Positions 22,820-34,727 of a stretch of 64,000 nt of DNA are shown here, in pieces. How positions within the stretch are numbered: the stretch's first letter is position 1; the number at the start of each line of letters is the position of its first letter. The notes beneath the pieces were generated by a model. That model saw nothing but the letters and a program-made list of their open reading frames with translations. It was not told where the DNA came from and ran no database searches. Where the stretch lies: positions 78,947,942-79,011,941 of the forward strand of contig OZ035962.1 of the NCBI GenBank assembly GCA_964034945.1, written 5' to 3'. A program made the position numbers and the translations under genes. This stretch comes from Chrysopilus asiliformis. Lineage: Eukaryota; Arthropoda; Insecta; Diptera; Rhagionidae.

Positions 22820-23689
22820 TCAAGAGTCACAACTTTTCCCATCTTTCTGGCAGCATACGGAATCCGTATCGAAAAATTGCTCGTCTTTTACGGCAATCCA
22901 CAAATCGAACCAACTTTTGATCTCTCCGTAAGAACAGAAGTGCTGCTCAGCCAGGCCATGCATCATCCATCGGAACCGGTGGTAGTTGGAAGGAGCGATG
23001 TCTGGAGAGTACGGCGGGTGAGGTAGGATGTCCCAATTCATTGTTTCCAGGTAGGTTTTAACAACTTTAGCAACATGTGGCCGAGCGTTGTCGTACTTTA
23101 TCACGTCTTTGCTCAAATTGTGGCTGTTTTTCCTTCAATCCTCGTCTCAAATGCATTAGTTGTGTTCGCACTCAGAAAAATGTTCAGGTCAACTTTTTGT
23201 CAGGTTAACTCTGACCTTACAGAGGTTTCTGTAAGCCAGCTAGCGGTCAGAGTTAACCTATCTAAGGTCAACTCGTGCAGCTCCCAATGCCCTACTTCAC
23301 CTGCTGGTGGCTTAATTTCAGAATTTCTCCGACCACAGGTCAACTCAGTTTTACTTGCCCACATGCAGGCGAACGCGCGCCTGCCCGAGGCCAATTACGC
23401 CGTATGTAGGTCGTCGAGTTAGCCTCCATTTTGCTGAGTGCGGTAGCGAGCTCTTGTGAAGGTTTCACCCGGTTGGAACAGCTCTTAATTTTTCACCGGT
23501 CCGGGACGCTCCTTATTTTCCACGTTAAAATCACCAGTTTTCTAGTGTTGAAAGCATTCGCGATACGTTCTTTCAGTAATAGAAGCCTCACCATAAGTTT
23601 CTACAACCATTCGACGCGCCTCAGCTGCACATTTTTTCAAAAAGGAAAACTTCCCGCAAATGACGCTTATTAGGCTCAAATTTCGACAT
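22820..23689 (-). pseudogene. Dead mariner transposase (DD34D type)
   Basis: The N-terminal part reads from ATG at 23689 as MSKFEPNKRHLREV... and, after a frameshift, as AAEARRMVVETYGEAS, the mariner helix-turn-helix region. It has internal stops and most of the middle is deleted. A 272-bp MITE (23169-23440) splits it. The C-terminal part (23116-22820) has DNARPHVAKVV and HPPYSPDIAPSNYH. The third catalytic D, 34 residues after the D of DNARPH, is N here. The shift, stops, deletion and D-to-N change each make it inactive. By sequence it belongs with the irritans/mosellana-type mariners as I recall them. Confidence 0.88.
23169..23440 (-). mobile_element. CACTCAG MITE, copy 1 (272 bp), inside the mariner
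   Basis: It starts CACTCAGAAAAATG and ends with the complement of CACTCAGCAAAATGG. An internal palindrome GGTTAACTCTGACC... lies at about 23202-23259. The dinucleotide CG flanks both ends. It is in the opposite orientation to the copies at 29651 and 37907. Confidence 0.85.
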
Positions 23690-23779
23690 TTTCACGCACA
23701 AAAAATATATGACGCCATTAAAGAATCACAAATTTGATTATAAGGCGTTGTTGCCAGATGCCTAGCTAATCATTTGACG

Positions 23780-24363
23780 TTTTTATACCCGTATGGTGAA
23801 ACCAAAGGGTATATTAACTTTGCCTTACCGTTTGTAACGCCAAGATCCCGTCATCACACACAAAAATGAATTACACCAGTGTGTTTAGAATGATAAAAAA
23901 AATTGAATTTTGCATGTCTGTCCGTCTGTCTGTCCGTCTGTCTGTCTGTCCGTCTGTCTGTCTGTCTGTCCGTCTGTGGCGCGGATTGCGGGCGCACGGA
24001 TTGAGCTAGAGACTTGAAATTTTGCACAGATCCGTTTTTCGTAAAATGCGAGGCTAAGTTCGTTAATGGGCAAAAATGGACCATTAGGGGGGGTACCCCC
24101 CATACGAACGAAAACGTTTTTTGCGAATACCTCAAAAACGGTGCATCTTATCAAAAAAGTGCAAGAACAAAAGTTATTTAGGATATAATTCTACATAAAA
24201 CTTCTATACATCAAAATCCAATTGGAACAAATTTTAAAAAATCTTATTGGAAAGTTTGACTTCAAAATGGAATTTTGGTACAACTGTTCCAATTTTGATA
24301 CGAATATCACCATACGGGTCTCCAATGATTGCCAGATAGGCAATTATAGCTTTTGTTATGTTT
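23780..24363 (+). mobile_element. HINE/DINE-1-like element, copy C
   Basis: Complete: TTTTTATACCCGTATGGTGA end, GTCTGTCC microsatellite (about 23913-23972), TCACCATACGGG partner, palindrome, GTTATGTTT border. It abuts the upstream end of the dead mariner. Confidence 0.85.
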
Positions 24364-26838
24364 GATCTGACATTTTTTACTGCTAGCGCATTTTACTGCT
24401 AGCGCCATCTATTGGAAAACGGCAGTTTTCCATTTGCACTTCTAATAAGTTGGTTTAACACCGAAAAATTGCTAAAAATTAACACCCACAGCAAACTGTT
24501 ACAAACTCCCTATCTCAGAGTTCGATTTTCTCCAAAAGGTAACATTTCGGTGCGCGAACGACTTTTTTTCCGTTTCGTTGCGTGATCAATTCCGTTTTTT
24601 CGACAGTGCACAGTCACCCTAAAAATCGTAAAAAATAGCTTTTAAGGAAAAGCCTATCAATATGTATTTAGTTGCCTTAAAGATAATTCTCTAACAAAAA
24701 TAAGAGTAGGTATAATCAGACTTTATAATTCAATTTTCAAAATGATTTACACAGAAAGATATCCGCCACCAATCAATTATTTTGAAACCTTCGCAGTTAA
24801 TTTCCCTTCAATTGCTTGCGACAATTTTAATTACTCAGTTTCGACTGACAAGAACCTAATGGGATAACATCGAAGGCGATCAAATGAAATATTGGTCCCA
24901 TAGCAGCTCGTTAAATGCATTTCTGTCGCATAAAATGTTTCAAAATTGACATTTAGCAGTGACTTTGCCTCCTGACAGCAACTAAACAGCACTAAATATC
25001 GCTTCCGAATCAAATCGTAACGAATGTCCCTATTAATTCTGTATACATAAATGTAGCCGAAGATCTTTGTCATTCGATTGGCAATTTGATGTTGTTAATC
25101 TCCGAGAAGTCGATTGTGTAACATGTTGAAGCTATTAAGAGGCACCTGATATAATTATTGAGCAAATTGCGCATAAAAGATAAATCGATGTTATTCTAAC
25201 TAAATGCAGTTCTCCCCCTTCAACTCCAACTAAACAACATTGCGGGCTAGGTTTTAGCTATATTTTTCTATCCGATATTTTGCACAACGATCGCCTATAT
25301 TACAGTTGAGTCGACGAGATTCATTCCTCTGTTGGAATTGAATCTACGAAAAGTATACCATAGACAGGCAACATTATGTTGCTCTTATGTTTGTCTGATA
25401 GATAACAACTAATCCACATATTGGTATCGAGGGGATTCATTTCCAATGAGTTTTCCGCACAAACAGTAAATTCTCGCTATCGTCTTGACATAAATGTCAA
25501 CAAGTAGTTTATACCTTCATGTGTCCGTCCCGGCTTTTATTTCTATTCGAGTTACAATACTACCCATGAAATGGATCCATCGATCGCTTAGTTTCGATCT
25601 GTAAAATGCCACCAAACGATCGCCATCTCGAAACTAACAAAACATTCATCTGAATTCAATGAGTCCGGATTGATCGCAACTAATTGTTAAGTTGTAGATT
25701 CGAGAGCATTTTGTTGCTTCCATTAATCCATTCGATCAAGTGTTTTTTCTAAATCCCCCACTTGACTGCAATATGCATTCTGTAATACTATCTCGATCAA
25801 CGCTAGGATCGTTAAAATCGGTTGTTCAATTTTTTTTTCTCAATTTAAATCGTACGAAGTTAGCCTTACGAGCTCAGTTAAAGTACGACGATCTTTTGCC
25901 AGAAAATGTTAAGGAATTGAACAATAAAAATGGACAGTTTTAAAGCGAACCGCGACACTTTTTTACAAATCGTCGATTCCGAAGTGATGGCGATTTGAGC
26001 GGAGTTTCTTTGACTAACTAGCTCCCGAGGGGCTGTCTTGTATATTGATGGGATGAACAAATTGCCTTCTATTAAGTCCGACCTTACCGAAACGAACACG
26101 AAGATAATAGCGGGCCGCTCGAATGGCGGGTTTTTTTTTGCAACATTTCCACGTTTGGGCTGAAGAATTCCCGCAAGGATCATACAGTAGTATCGTCAAA
26201 TCCAACAGTCAAACGTTTGATGAATTTATGGCACTTCAAGTGACGGCGTGTCACTAAAGCAGCCCAGAGTTAGTGAGGATCAGTCAAAAATAGTAAATCA
26301 CTTTTTTTATTTATAAAACGAAAAAAAGTACTTTGAAAAAAGTGAGACAAAGCTGCGCTTTAAGCTATGAGTTTTACAAAAACGTGGATGGCAGCGGAGT
26401 ATCCTTAGATCAGAGTTCCTTATCATTTCAAAGACCACAATTGTTTGTCTATGTCTCTCGGGCTAAGAAATACCCTTTGTCCATCAGGTTATGAAATATA
26501 CTAATTTTGCTTTTCTCAACCCTCTATTAATAAGCTAAGCTTTAGAGTCGGGCGGCCCAGAGCATTTTTAAAAGTGACAAAACACAGGAAAATGGTTCTG
26601 GAAAGGAGAAAAATTCTTATTAAGGGATTGTTAACATTTGACATTTCATTCCGCTATTTTTTTCTGCGATACTGAATTCATATTGCGCAATGTTTATTCC
26701 TAAAAAAGCCACTGCTAAAAAACATTTCTCGTGCGCTCCTAAGTCGATTGGACTGTTATTACAAAAATATCTTTATTTAGTGTTTAACCATTGAACCATC
26801 TCTGATTCATGGTTTATTCTCGACCTTTTAGCATTGAA
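24364..26838. other. No gene seen; upstream side of the receptor gene
   Basis: A short tandem TTTTACTGCTAGCGC(A/C) pair lies near 24376-24405. From about 24.6 to 26.7 kb I see no element ends and no recognisable frame. The missing 5' exon and promoter of the receptor could lie here or further right; I cannot place them. Confidence 0.4.
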
Positions 26839-27264
26839 TCCTATTGGAATTTCTCGGCTTATAAGGTCTGCAAAAACAACAAAATTATATTATTTTTGCG
26901 GATGTTTTCCCATCCAAATTTCCCCCCAACAGGTCGAACATGTCTGCCCTGAAAACCCATCAGGAGCCTGTTTCTGGTATGGAAAGCTGGCTCACCGTCA
27001 TCAGAGCCTGCTTTGCCAGCTTCCACGCAGGCTTACAGGATTTTGGTGGAGTAAAACTCGATTTGAGTATTTATACTCCGATGCCACAAACCTTGTGCGA
27101 ATTATAAGGTTTAAGGCAACATAGCTCCATCAAGCCAGAGCGAATAAACTTTTTAGTGTTTAACCATTGAACCATTGGGGGGAAATTTGGATGTGAAGCA
27201 TCCGCAAAAATAATATAATTTTGTTGTTTTTGCAGACCTTATAAGCCGAGAAATTCCAATAGGA
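26839..27264. mobile_element. Foldback element with 90-bp inverted arms
   Basis: The arms 26839-26928 and 27175-27264 begin and end TCCTATTGGAATTTC / GAAATTCCAATAGGA and match almost throughout, through the CTTATAAGG and TTTTTGCGGATG words. A direct repeat of GTTTAACCATTGAACCAT lies just outside the left arm and just before the right arm. The loop sequence is related to 6555-6710. No target duplication is clear. Confidence 0.8.
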
Positions 27265-27680
27265 AAATATCTTTATGTTTGCCAGAGTGTTAATATGTTA
27301 GTCTATAAGTCTGTTAGTCTGTAAGTCTGTTAGTCTGTGAACAAAATGTGTCAAAAACTAATAGAGCTAGAGCAATGGAATTTTACAAGCATGTTTGGTC
27401 CTGGAATGGGATGCTGCTATCAACTTTTGGTGACAATCCGTTAACCGTAAGTAACCAAAATGGTGGCTTTTTAAGAATCGCAATTTTGTTTTTCGCGCTT
27501 TACTCTGAAACTACTCGTTTTTAGTAGTATTATGTATGACACAAATTGGAGACAATAAAATTTCTTACTTTTTTGTCTTTCACTGGAACTGTTTATGTCA
27601 AGCCGTTATCGAGATATACCGTTATATCAATAAAAATGAGTTTTTAGCGATTATCTCGAAAAAACACGATGTTTTGCTGG
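27265..27680 (+). mobile_element. GTTAGTCTGTAAGTCT-repeat element, copy 1
   Basis: A short array of GTTAGTCTGTAAGTCT words (27298-27338) is followed by AATAGAGCTAGAGCAATGGA and TGTTTGGTCCTGGAATGGGA. The same order recurs at 59908-60215. The borders are unresolved and it is non-coding. Confidence 0.6.
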
Positions 27681-29413
27681 TTGTATGTATTAGGTAAATA
27701 GCATTCCCCACAACGGATATTTAGAAAGAATTGTGTGGGTTTAAAAAAAGAGATTGCTCAATCATCACAATTATTTTTGAAAGATAAAATCATGGAAATG
27801 CCCACCACGGTATGAGGCATAATAGTATTGTGTTTTTGTTATGATTTGAAAGACATCGCGGCACGTAGACGCGTCTATGTCATTTTTTCCATTTTGTTGA
27901 GCGTGATTTTTTCCATTTTGTATCTTTAATGTTTTTCAACAAATTTTTCATAATGTACACTTTTCTATATTTCTATAGAAGGGACAATTCTCAATTATAT
28001 TTTTGTGAACCAAATAAAGAATATCTAATTTGCTAATTAAACGCTTTTTACATTACATCATTAAGATGTACTCCTCATCATATAAAAATAGGAATAATTT
28101 TCACAACAAAAATCCAGTATTATACTCTGTTCAACATAAACAAGACTCATCCAAACGAAGATCGATCGCCCAGAAGCAGAAGTCATCTATCCGAAAACAT
28201 TAATAATCATTAGCATTCAATCAACACTACAGAATAATATCGAAAAATAACAAGCAACCTCTCGAGATCTGGTGATCTGGTCAATGTTTGATCATGTAAG
28301 TACTTATACGATGTACAAGAAGTTCCTCAAGAAGCGTAATATCAAAATATATTCAGGTCCAGACAGATTCAAGCAACAACCACAAAACAGATTGAAATCA
28401 AATCAAATAGTATGAAATGAAATGATCTTCACGTGATTAATCCGATCTGAATCATTGTGAAGATCAAAATCTTTTGATCGCATGACATTTCACCTGCTAC
28501 TCAACGATATGTTTCTGTTTCGATTATATCTTACCGAATCTCAAGTGAATATATTTTCTTTTTTGTTATTATTATTTAAATTCCACATATGAGTATGTTG
28601 TTACGTTTAATGCCTCTTCAAACGAGTACATAAGATCATTTCATTTCATTCCGATCTAATTAAAATTTTTCCGAAACGATCGTGTACGCTTAAGTTATTA
28701 TTCAAGGGCTAATGATGGCTTCTTAGATCAATCCTTCGGCATTACAATCTGACATTGTTGAGATGTTAATTTCATGGTTAATTTAATTTTTTCCACACAT
28801 ATCTTATATGATTCTCTTCACGTCCTCTGATATGATCAATAAATTCATACCAGCCATTGAACAAGAGTACGAGATTTTCATGCATATTTACTATGGTTAC
28901 TCTAGAACCAGCCAGCTTATTACATTCTTTCATACGGAGTTAGATTCTGGCCAAGATGTTGAAAAAGACGTTGGTTGGATTGTAGATCGGCTGGACAAAA
29001 CGTTGAGTAGTCACGAACTATCCAGAAGATAAGATGATCACTTTACCACACTACAATTTCGAAGTTTATAGAAGCGCGTTGCTCGCAATGACATCTTGTC
29101 AAATGCAATTAGATCTTGGACTAGACTCAAGAAATCGTGACATGTTTTGATTAATTCCACTTCATGGATCTGTTACCATTTATCATTTGAGAAATGAAGC
29201 GGATTACAGCGCAGTCAATCAACATAATTATCATCATTCCAGTGATAATCCTTGACGATGACGACTAACCGACCGATATGATGATGTGACAAATTTTGTG
29301 TGATGTCAGTCTAGGCTAATTGTGTGCTACTGGTTGTCAACAGTTCGTTCATATTTAGATTTATCTAATCTTTTACGAGTAATTATGTTCTAATTTCAAA
29401 ATTTATTCAGATT
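27681..29413. other. No gene seen; apparently unique, GATC-rich
   Basis: No element ends and no recognisable frame. GATC and ATCGA words are frequent by eye. It is a candidate enhancer block. Confidence 0.35.
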
Positions 29414-29471
29414 TCGCTCTCGGAAATGCCATTATTGTGTAGTTCTGCACATTAATGGCATTTTCGAGTGG
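29414..29471 (+). ncRNA. Candidate microRNA-type hairpin
   Basis: Bases 29422-29439 pair with 29448-29465 at 17 of 18 positions (one U-U, one G-U) around an 8-base loop. C29421-G29466, U29420-A29467, C29419-G29468 and C29417-G29470 extend the stem. The 3' arm contains UUAAUGGCAUUUUCGAG. I do not recognise it as a known insect microRNA. A 7-bp direct repeat ATTCAGA (29405-29411 and 29475-29481) flanks it, so a tiny MITE is the alternative. Confidence 0.4.
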
Positions 29472-29650
29472 TAGATTCAGAGCAAGGTCTATCGCAGAGT
29501 AGAGAAAGATATTCTCTCGAGCAGATCTCGAGAACATTTACTTGGTAGTCGAACACCCCTACTTGAGAGTCGAGCACTTTTCAAAAAAACAAGAAGAAGC
29601 ATGAAACAAATTAAAAGTAATTTTGGTATTGTTTCTTTAATTTGACACTG

Positions 29651-29933
29651 CACTCAGAAAAATTGAGGCTAACTCGACGACCTACATACGGCGTAATGGG
29701 CCTCGGGCAGGCGCGCGTTCGCCTGCATGAGGGAAAGTAAAACTGTGTTGACCTGTGGTCGGAAAAATTCTGAAATTAAGCCACCAGCAGGTGAAGTAGG
29801 GCATTGGGAGCTGCACGAGTTGACCTTAGATAGGCATTTTGAGGATATAATGTCATGTAATGGAAACCTCTGTAAGCCAGCTAGCGGTCAGAGTTAACCT
29901 GACAAAAAGTTGACCTGGACATTTTTCTGAGTG
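29651..29933 (+). mobile_element. CACTCAG MITE, copy 2 (283 bp)
   Basis: The ends CACTCAGAAAAATTGAGG and ...CATTTTTCTGAGTG are inverted, flanked by TG on both sides. The inner left palindrome arm is replaced by unrelated sequence (about 29836-29868), while the right arm is longer than in the other copies. Confidence 0.85.
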
Positions 29934-30307
29934 TGCTCTAATACATTTATGACCCAATGAAAATCTTCTTGATTAGATGGATATGAATCCAGCAAATGTA
30001 ATACAAAATAATTTTCCATTTTGGATTCGATACGATTTTGTTAGACTTAACCTCAAAAAGCCAATTCAAAGCTCACGACGTTCGGGAGATCACAAATTGC
30101 GCGAGAACTGTTCTTTTAGTACCTGCACACAGTTTACTTTTGAATAACCAACTCTTTTTCGACCGATAAAGAAAACACAAGTTCTCGGAGCTAGCAACTT
30201 TAGAGCAACTTTACAGCACAAAGAGCATGCCATTCAAAAACGCCATAACACATTTTCAATGGTACTCGGTTTCGGAAACTTTCAGGAAATAATTGTTCTC
30301 TGTTTTC

Positions 30308-30428
30308 GTTACGATTTTCGTTACTGTAACGGAATTAAATTTCTATAACGTTATAACGTAATTTTGAAGAATAAGCCAGAACATCATTTCGTTATTTCGT
30401 TACGTTACGATAACGTTTCCCATCCCTG
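30308..30428 (+). mobile_element. Right-end fragment of the 6.3-kb hAT family
   Basis: It matches 7190-7315 through CGTTACTGTAACG, CTATAACGTTATAACG and the terminal CCCATCCCTG. No left terminus was found. Confidence 0.7.
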
Positions 30429-32395
30429 TTTTTCTGTTATTGGCTGAAATTTCCTTCGCAAGTTTAGCCGACGGGGATAACGACTCCCCTACTCTTCCCC
30501 TACCAATGCCTTGTTTGTCTTAAGAATACTTAAACTTTTTTTAGCTTCTTATTATTATTTTTTTTTACATTTTTGTACTTTTTGTGATTTTTAAATAATT
30601 TTTCTCACAATAAATATTGACCACAATTTTTGATAATCGTACACCTGATAACTACTCATACCTGACTATCAAGCAATCAATTAGAGAGAAAGCTTCATTG
30701 GACCACATAAATATTAAAAACGGTGCCTTGCTTAAATCAGTTCACCACATTATGGTTGCATATTCTCAATGAAATTCACATGGAAAAGTAAAGAAAAAGA
30801 ATTTTAATAAGCAGTCGTCTTTTAGCAAATCATAGCCTACATGCGAAAAAGTAGCAAAAACTGAAAAACCAAAAGGTGTTATTATCATTACTCGCAGGTT
30901 ATTATTAGCTACTCGTGTTCACCGCGGACGAAGAGTGGCCCACACAACGCATACAGAACATCATTATGCTGATCTGTTCGGTGCTAAAGTTATGTTGCTA
31001 AAAGGTAAATTTATGCTCTGATATAAAAGGCGAACGATGGAATCGATTTCAAATAAAAGCAAAGAAAAGTTTTTTAATACAGAATTTGAACAAAACTGTT
31101 TTGAAAAACAAAAAAAAAAGATTTGCTGAGGCAATTGATAAGAAATCAAAGGTACCGAAAATTGAAACAATGATTTTTTTGCACCTGAAGCCTTATAGTT
31201 AAACTTTGATTTTTTCGGAAAGACGGAGTTGAATCTTGTGGGTCTTTCTGGTTTCCGATGGTGTTAAAGCCATCCACAATTTTCTTGTACATCAATTCGA
31301 GAAAAAAAAACCCCAACCCGCAATATCAGATTCCGTATCTGAATTTCTGACCGTATTTGATTAAATTTCACCGTTTCGAATTCACGCTGCAAACTGCAGG
31401 TGATCATCAATTCGACCTTAAATGATGATCAATGGTGGTCGTCCATTAGGAGGTCGTAAACGTTCCATCAATTGATCTTTGATTGACTGATTTATAATGT
31501 GATTGGGAGCCAATCACAGTAACATGTCATTTACAACGGTAGTCACAGGTGGGAATCGGAATCTACTAATAAAAAAACACACAGCATTCACCTGTGCAGC
31601 GCAGAGTGAGCCAAAACTCATTCAAAATACCTTTCTACCTGCATACGATATTTACCTCTGTAACCTGCATAATTTAAACTATCTGCTAATGTGTATCGCG
31701 ACGCAATTATCCGCGGCATGTTCGAAACTAAGGCGTTTGTTTTCGCATTGAAATTGAATTGAAATTGAATTAAAAGTGGGAAAATGTTTAAACATAGTAG
31801 ACCCGCCCTCCAATGATACGCCGGCCAATCTGCGGACAGAGACTGCGGTTTTCACTAAGGTGCCACTTGCATAATTTGCGGTCTCACCGATCTGAATGAT
31901 CGGTGCAATAAATTATGCGATTTTATGCAATTAATTGCCAACAGGTGAATACTATGCGTCGAAGGAAATTTTATTGTCGAGTTTCAGGTGAGTTGATTTG
32001 ACATCGCTAGATATTATTTTCACACGGCCAAAATATTTAAATGGGATTTATGTACTCAACGATTGGTAACGAAATTCCAATAACGCCCACTTTAATCAAA
32101 ATCACACATCATTGAAATTTGTGTGTTTTCTGAATGGTGATCATGTAAATCACATTCGAATAAATTACATTTTACAATTTTTACATTAATTAAAATCTTT
32201 GTCCATTATGCAATTATTAATCGATTTGAAGCAAGAAAAGGCGAAGAAAAATCCTAACGTTGTTACTCAAAACATAATGTGACCATATTTATAATGTGAC
32301 AATACATGATGCTAGGAGAGAGGGGAAAGTCTGGAAACAAAACGAAACAACAAACCCTATACTTTCAAGTTAATATTTTCATATTTTTCATTATA
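30429..32395. other. No gene seen
   Basis: No recognisable frame, RNA gene or element border. Confidence 0.45.
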
Positions 32396-32980
32396 CAGTA
32401 ATCCCTCCAACTGCGCGGTTTCTAACTGCGTGGTTTTGCAACTGCGCGGTTAAGTTTTAATCCCAAAATTTCGAACTGCGCGGTGAAAATTTCGCACCTG
32501 AGCGGTTTTTTTTTATAATTTTCTTTTAAAAAACATGTTTTGAATATTTATTTTGGTGAATCCCCGACAAGAATGAATCAGCTGGTAATTTGGTATCTTC
32601 GTACATATTTGGTAATTTCGTGCTTATATTTAGTGCCCTTTTTGAATAGTTGTAGATAATTTGTTATCATTAAAATTTCGGAGAAATTGGACAGCCGCTT
32701 TAGCCCCATACGCAAAAATTCATAATGAAAATCAAAAATCGGGTAATCAATCACTAATAACAAGGTTTTTTGAAAAAGATTAGTAGTACATATCATATGT
32801 TTGTATTAATTTAAATATGTCGTTAAATAAAAACTTATTTCTATTTTTTTTTTTTTTAATTTTTTTAATATCTGGAACCTAACCCCAAAATTTCGTACAA
32901 AGTAGGATTCACAGTGCGCGGTTTCGGTTTGCGCGCTCTTTTTGTGGAACGTATTTACCGCGCAGTTGGAGGGATTACTG
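32396..32980. mobile_element. Pogo/Tigger-like element, TA duplication
   Basis: Perfect TIRs of over 20 bp begin CAGTAATCCCTCCAACTGCG, and TA lies outside both ends. Extra CAACTGCGCGGT-type words recur inside the left end. TA plus CAGT ends fit pogo/Tigger. No transposase motif was found. Confidence 0.85.
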
Positions 32981-33655
32981 TATATGTAATTGAAAAAATT
33001 TACTTCCACAACCCGGCGAAGAAAAGGCTGTACAGAAAAAATCAATAACAAGAAAAAATTGGGTTTTGTTCTAGGAAACTTGGGCGAAAACTAAGAACTC
33101 AAGACTGAAAAAAAAACAATGAAAAAAAAATATGTGCTCAGGGTGAAATTTATACGGAAAAAATTCCAGAAATCATTTTCTTAACAAATTTTGAGAATAT
33201 TGCATTATCCACTCAGGAAAGGGTAAGAATTTTAAAATTTGTGATCAGCACCTCAAAAACCCCCTTGACTCCCGTAGAAAAAAATATATTGTCCTGAACC
33301 TTTTAAAACCTGTTGTTTTGAATTTTGAAACTGCTGTAAAAGGTTCGCGATCAACAGCGTCTAAAACCCCTTCACCATATTTTTCCTAAATAAAAAAATT
33401 TGAAAAAAAATTGGTGTTATCCTTTAAAAGACTGCAATGAATTTTCCCGAAGATGGAACCTAGAATAACAGCCTTTTTGTCGTTAAAAACATTTTCAAAA
33501 AGATTTGTGAAGCTTTTAAATTAATTTCCCTAGCATATAGGCACTCTATTTATTTGGTTAGGTTCTCTACTCGTTATGAAACTCTAATTTTATGTTGTGA
33601 CGCTTTTTGTCACTGGTAGCTACTTCACGCCGATTCAAAAAATTCAAATAAATAT

Positions 33656-34549
33656 CGACACCTCCGTGCAAGACTATCGTAACTCGACTTACGACATTAT
33701 TCAATGTTGAATTTTTATACCCGTATGGTGAAACCAAAGGGTATATTAGATTTGCCTTACCGTTTGTAACGCCAAGATCCCGTCATCACACAAAAAAATG
33801 AATTACACCAGTGTGTTTAGAATGATAAAAAAAGTTGAATTTTGCATGTCCGTCCGTCTGTCTGTCCGTCTGTCCATCTGTCTGTCCTTCTGTCCGTCTG
33901 TCCGTCTGTCCGTCTGTCCGTCTGTCCGTCTGTCCGTCTGTCTGTCCGTCTGTCTGTCCGTCTGTCTGTGGCGCGGATTGCGGGCGCACGGATTGAGCTA
34001 GAGACTTGAAATTTTGCGCAGATTCGTTTTTCGTAAAATGAGAGGCTAAGTTCGTTAATGGGCAAAAATGGACCATTAGGGGGGGTACCCCCCATACGAA
34101 CGAAAACGGTTTTTGTGAATATCTCAAAAACGGTACATCTTATCAAAAAAGTGCAAGAACAAAAGTTATTTAGGATATGATTCTACATAAAACTCCCATA
34201 CATCAAAATCCGATTGGAATAAATTTTAAAAAATCTTATTGGAAAGTTTGACTTCAAAGTGGAATTTTGGTACAACTGTTCGAATTTTGATACGAATATC
34301 ACCATACGGGTTTTCAATAATTGCCAGATTGGCAATTATTGCTTTTGTTATGTTTAATTTACTAAAAAATTAAACTCGTTAATTGAATTGACAACTTAGG
34401 AATTCAAAATTGCAGATTGAACAATTTTGTTTCAAAATCAGCACAAAATAACTTAAATTCTTCCCAATATTAACGTTTTATCGTGCTTACAAAAACGTCA
34501 GAATTTTGACAGCTCGGAAGAGATACAATAGTCTTTCACGGAGGCGTCG
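33656..34549. mobile_element. MITE with 4-bp duplication, carrying HINE-like copy E
   Basis: The ends CGACACCTCCGTGCAAGACT and the complement of CGACGCCTCCGTGAAAGACT are inverted. ATAT lies on both sides (33652-33655, 34550-34553). Without the insertion it is about 250 bp, the size of its relative at 46039-46282. A 4-bp duplication occurs in several superfamilies, so none is assigned. Confidence 0.85.
33712..34355 (+). mobile_element. HINE/DINE-1-like element, copy E
   Basis: Complete copy with the longest microsatellite core, GTCCGTCTGTCTG-type, at about 33849-33969. Its borders are supported by the uninterrupted MITE at 46039-46282, where a few T-rich bases stand in its place. Confidence 0.9.
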
Positions 34550-34649
34550 ATATATAGTAGACAAGAAATACCAGTGCACTCTTGGTCATTCAATTAAATT
34601 CTTGGTCATTCAATTACGCCATTCAATTAAAACAAATATCCGAGCATTT

Positions 34650-34727
34650 GTTGACTGATGGAAAACTGACGAGTACCGAAACAGTTGCGACTCATGGAAA
34701 CCTGATAGATGTGGCACCTACTTTGGT
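34650..34727 (+). mobile_element. Degraded end fragment of the 15246-15678 MITE family
   Basis: It matches the last 75 bp or so of that MITE, including GAAAACTGACGAGTACCG and CTGATAGATGTG. The terminus is eroded. Confidence 0.6.

Noticed and set aside
33786..34146. Frames of 109-113 codons rich in TDGQTDRR or SVRLSVCL
   Set aside because: These are translations of the GTCC/GTCT microsatellite in the HINE-like elements; the same happens in the copies at 3.5, 14.6, 23.9 and 42.3 kb.
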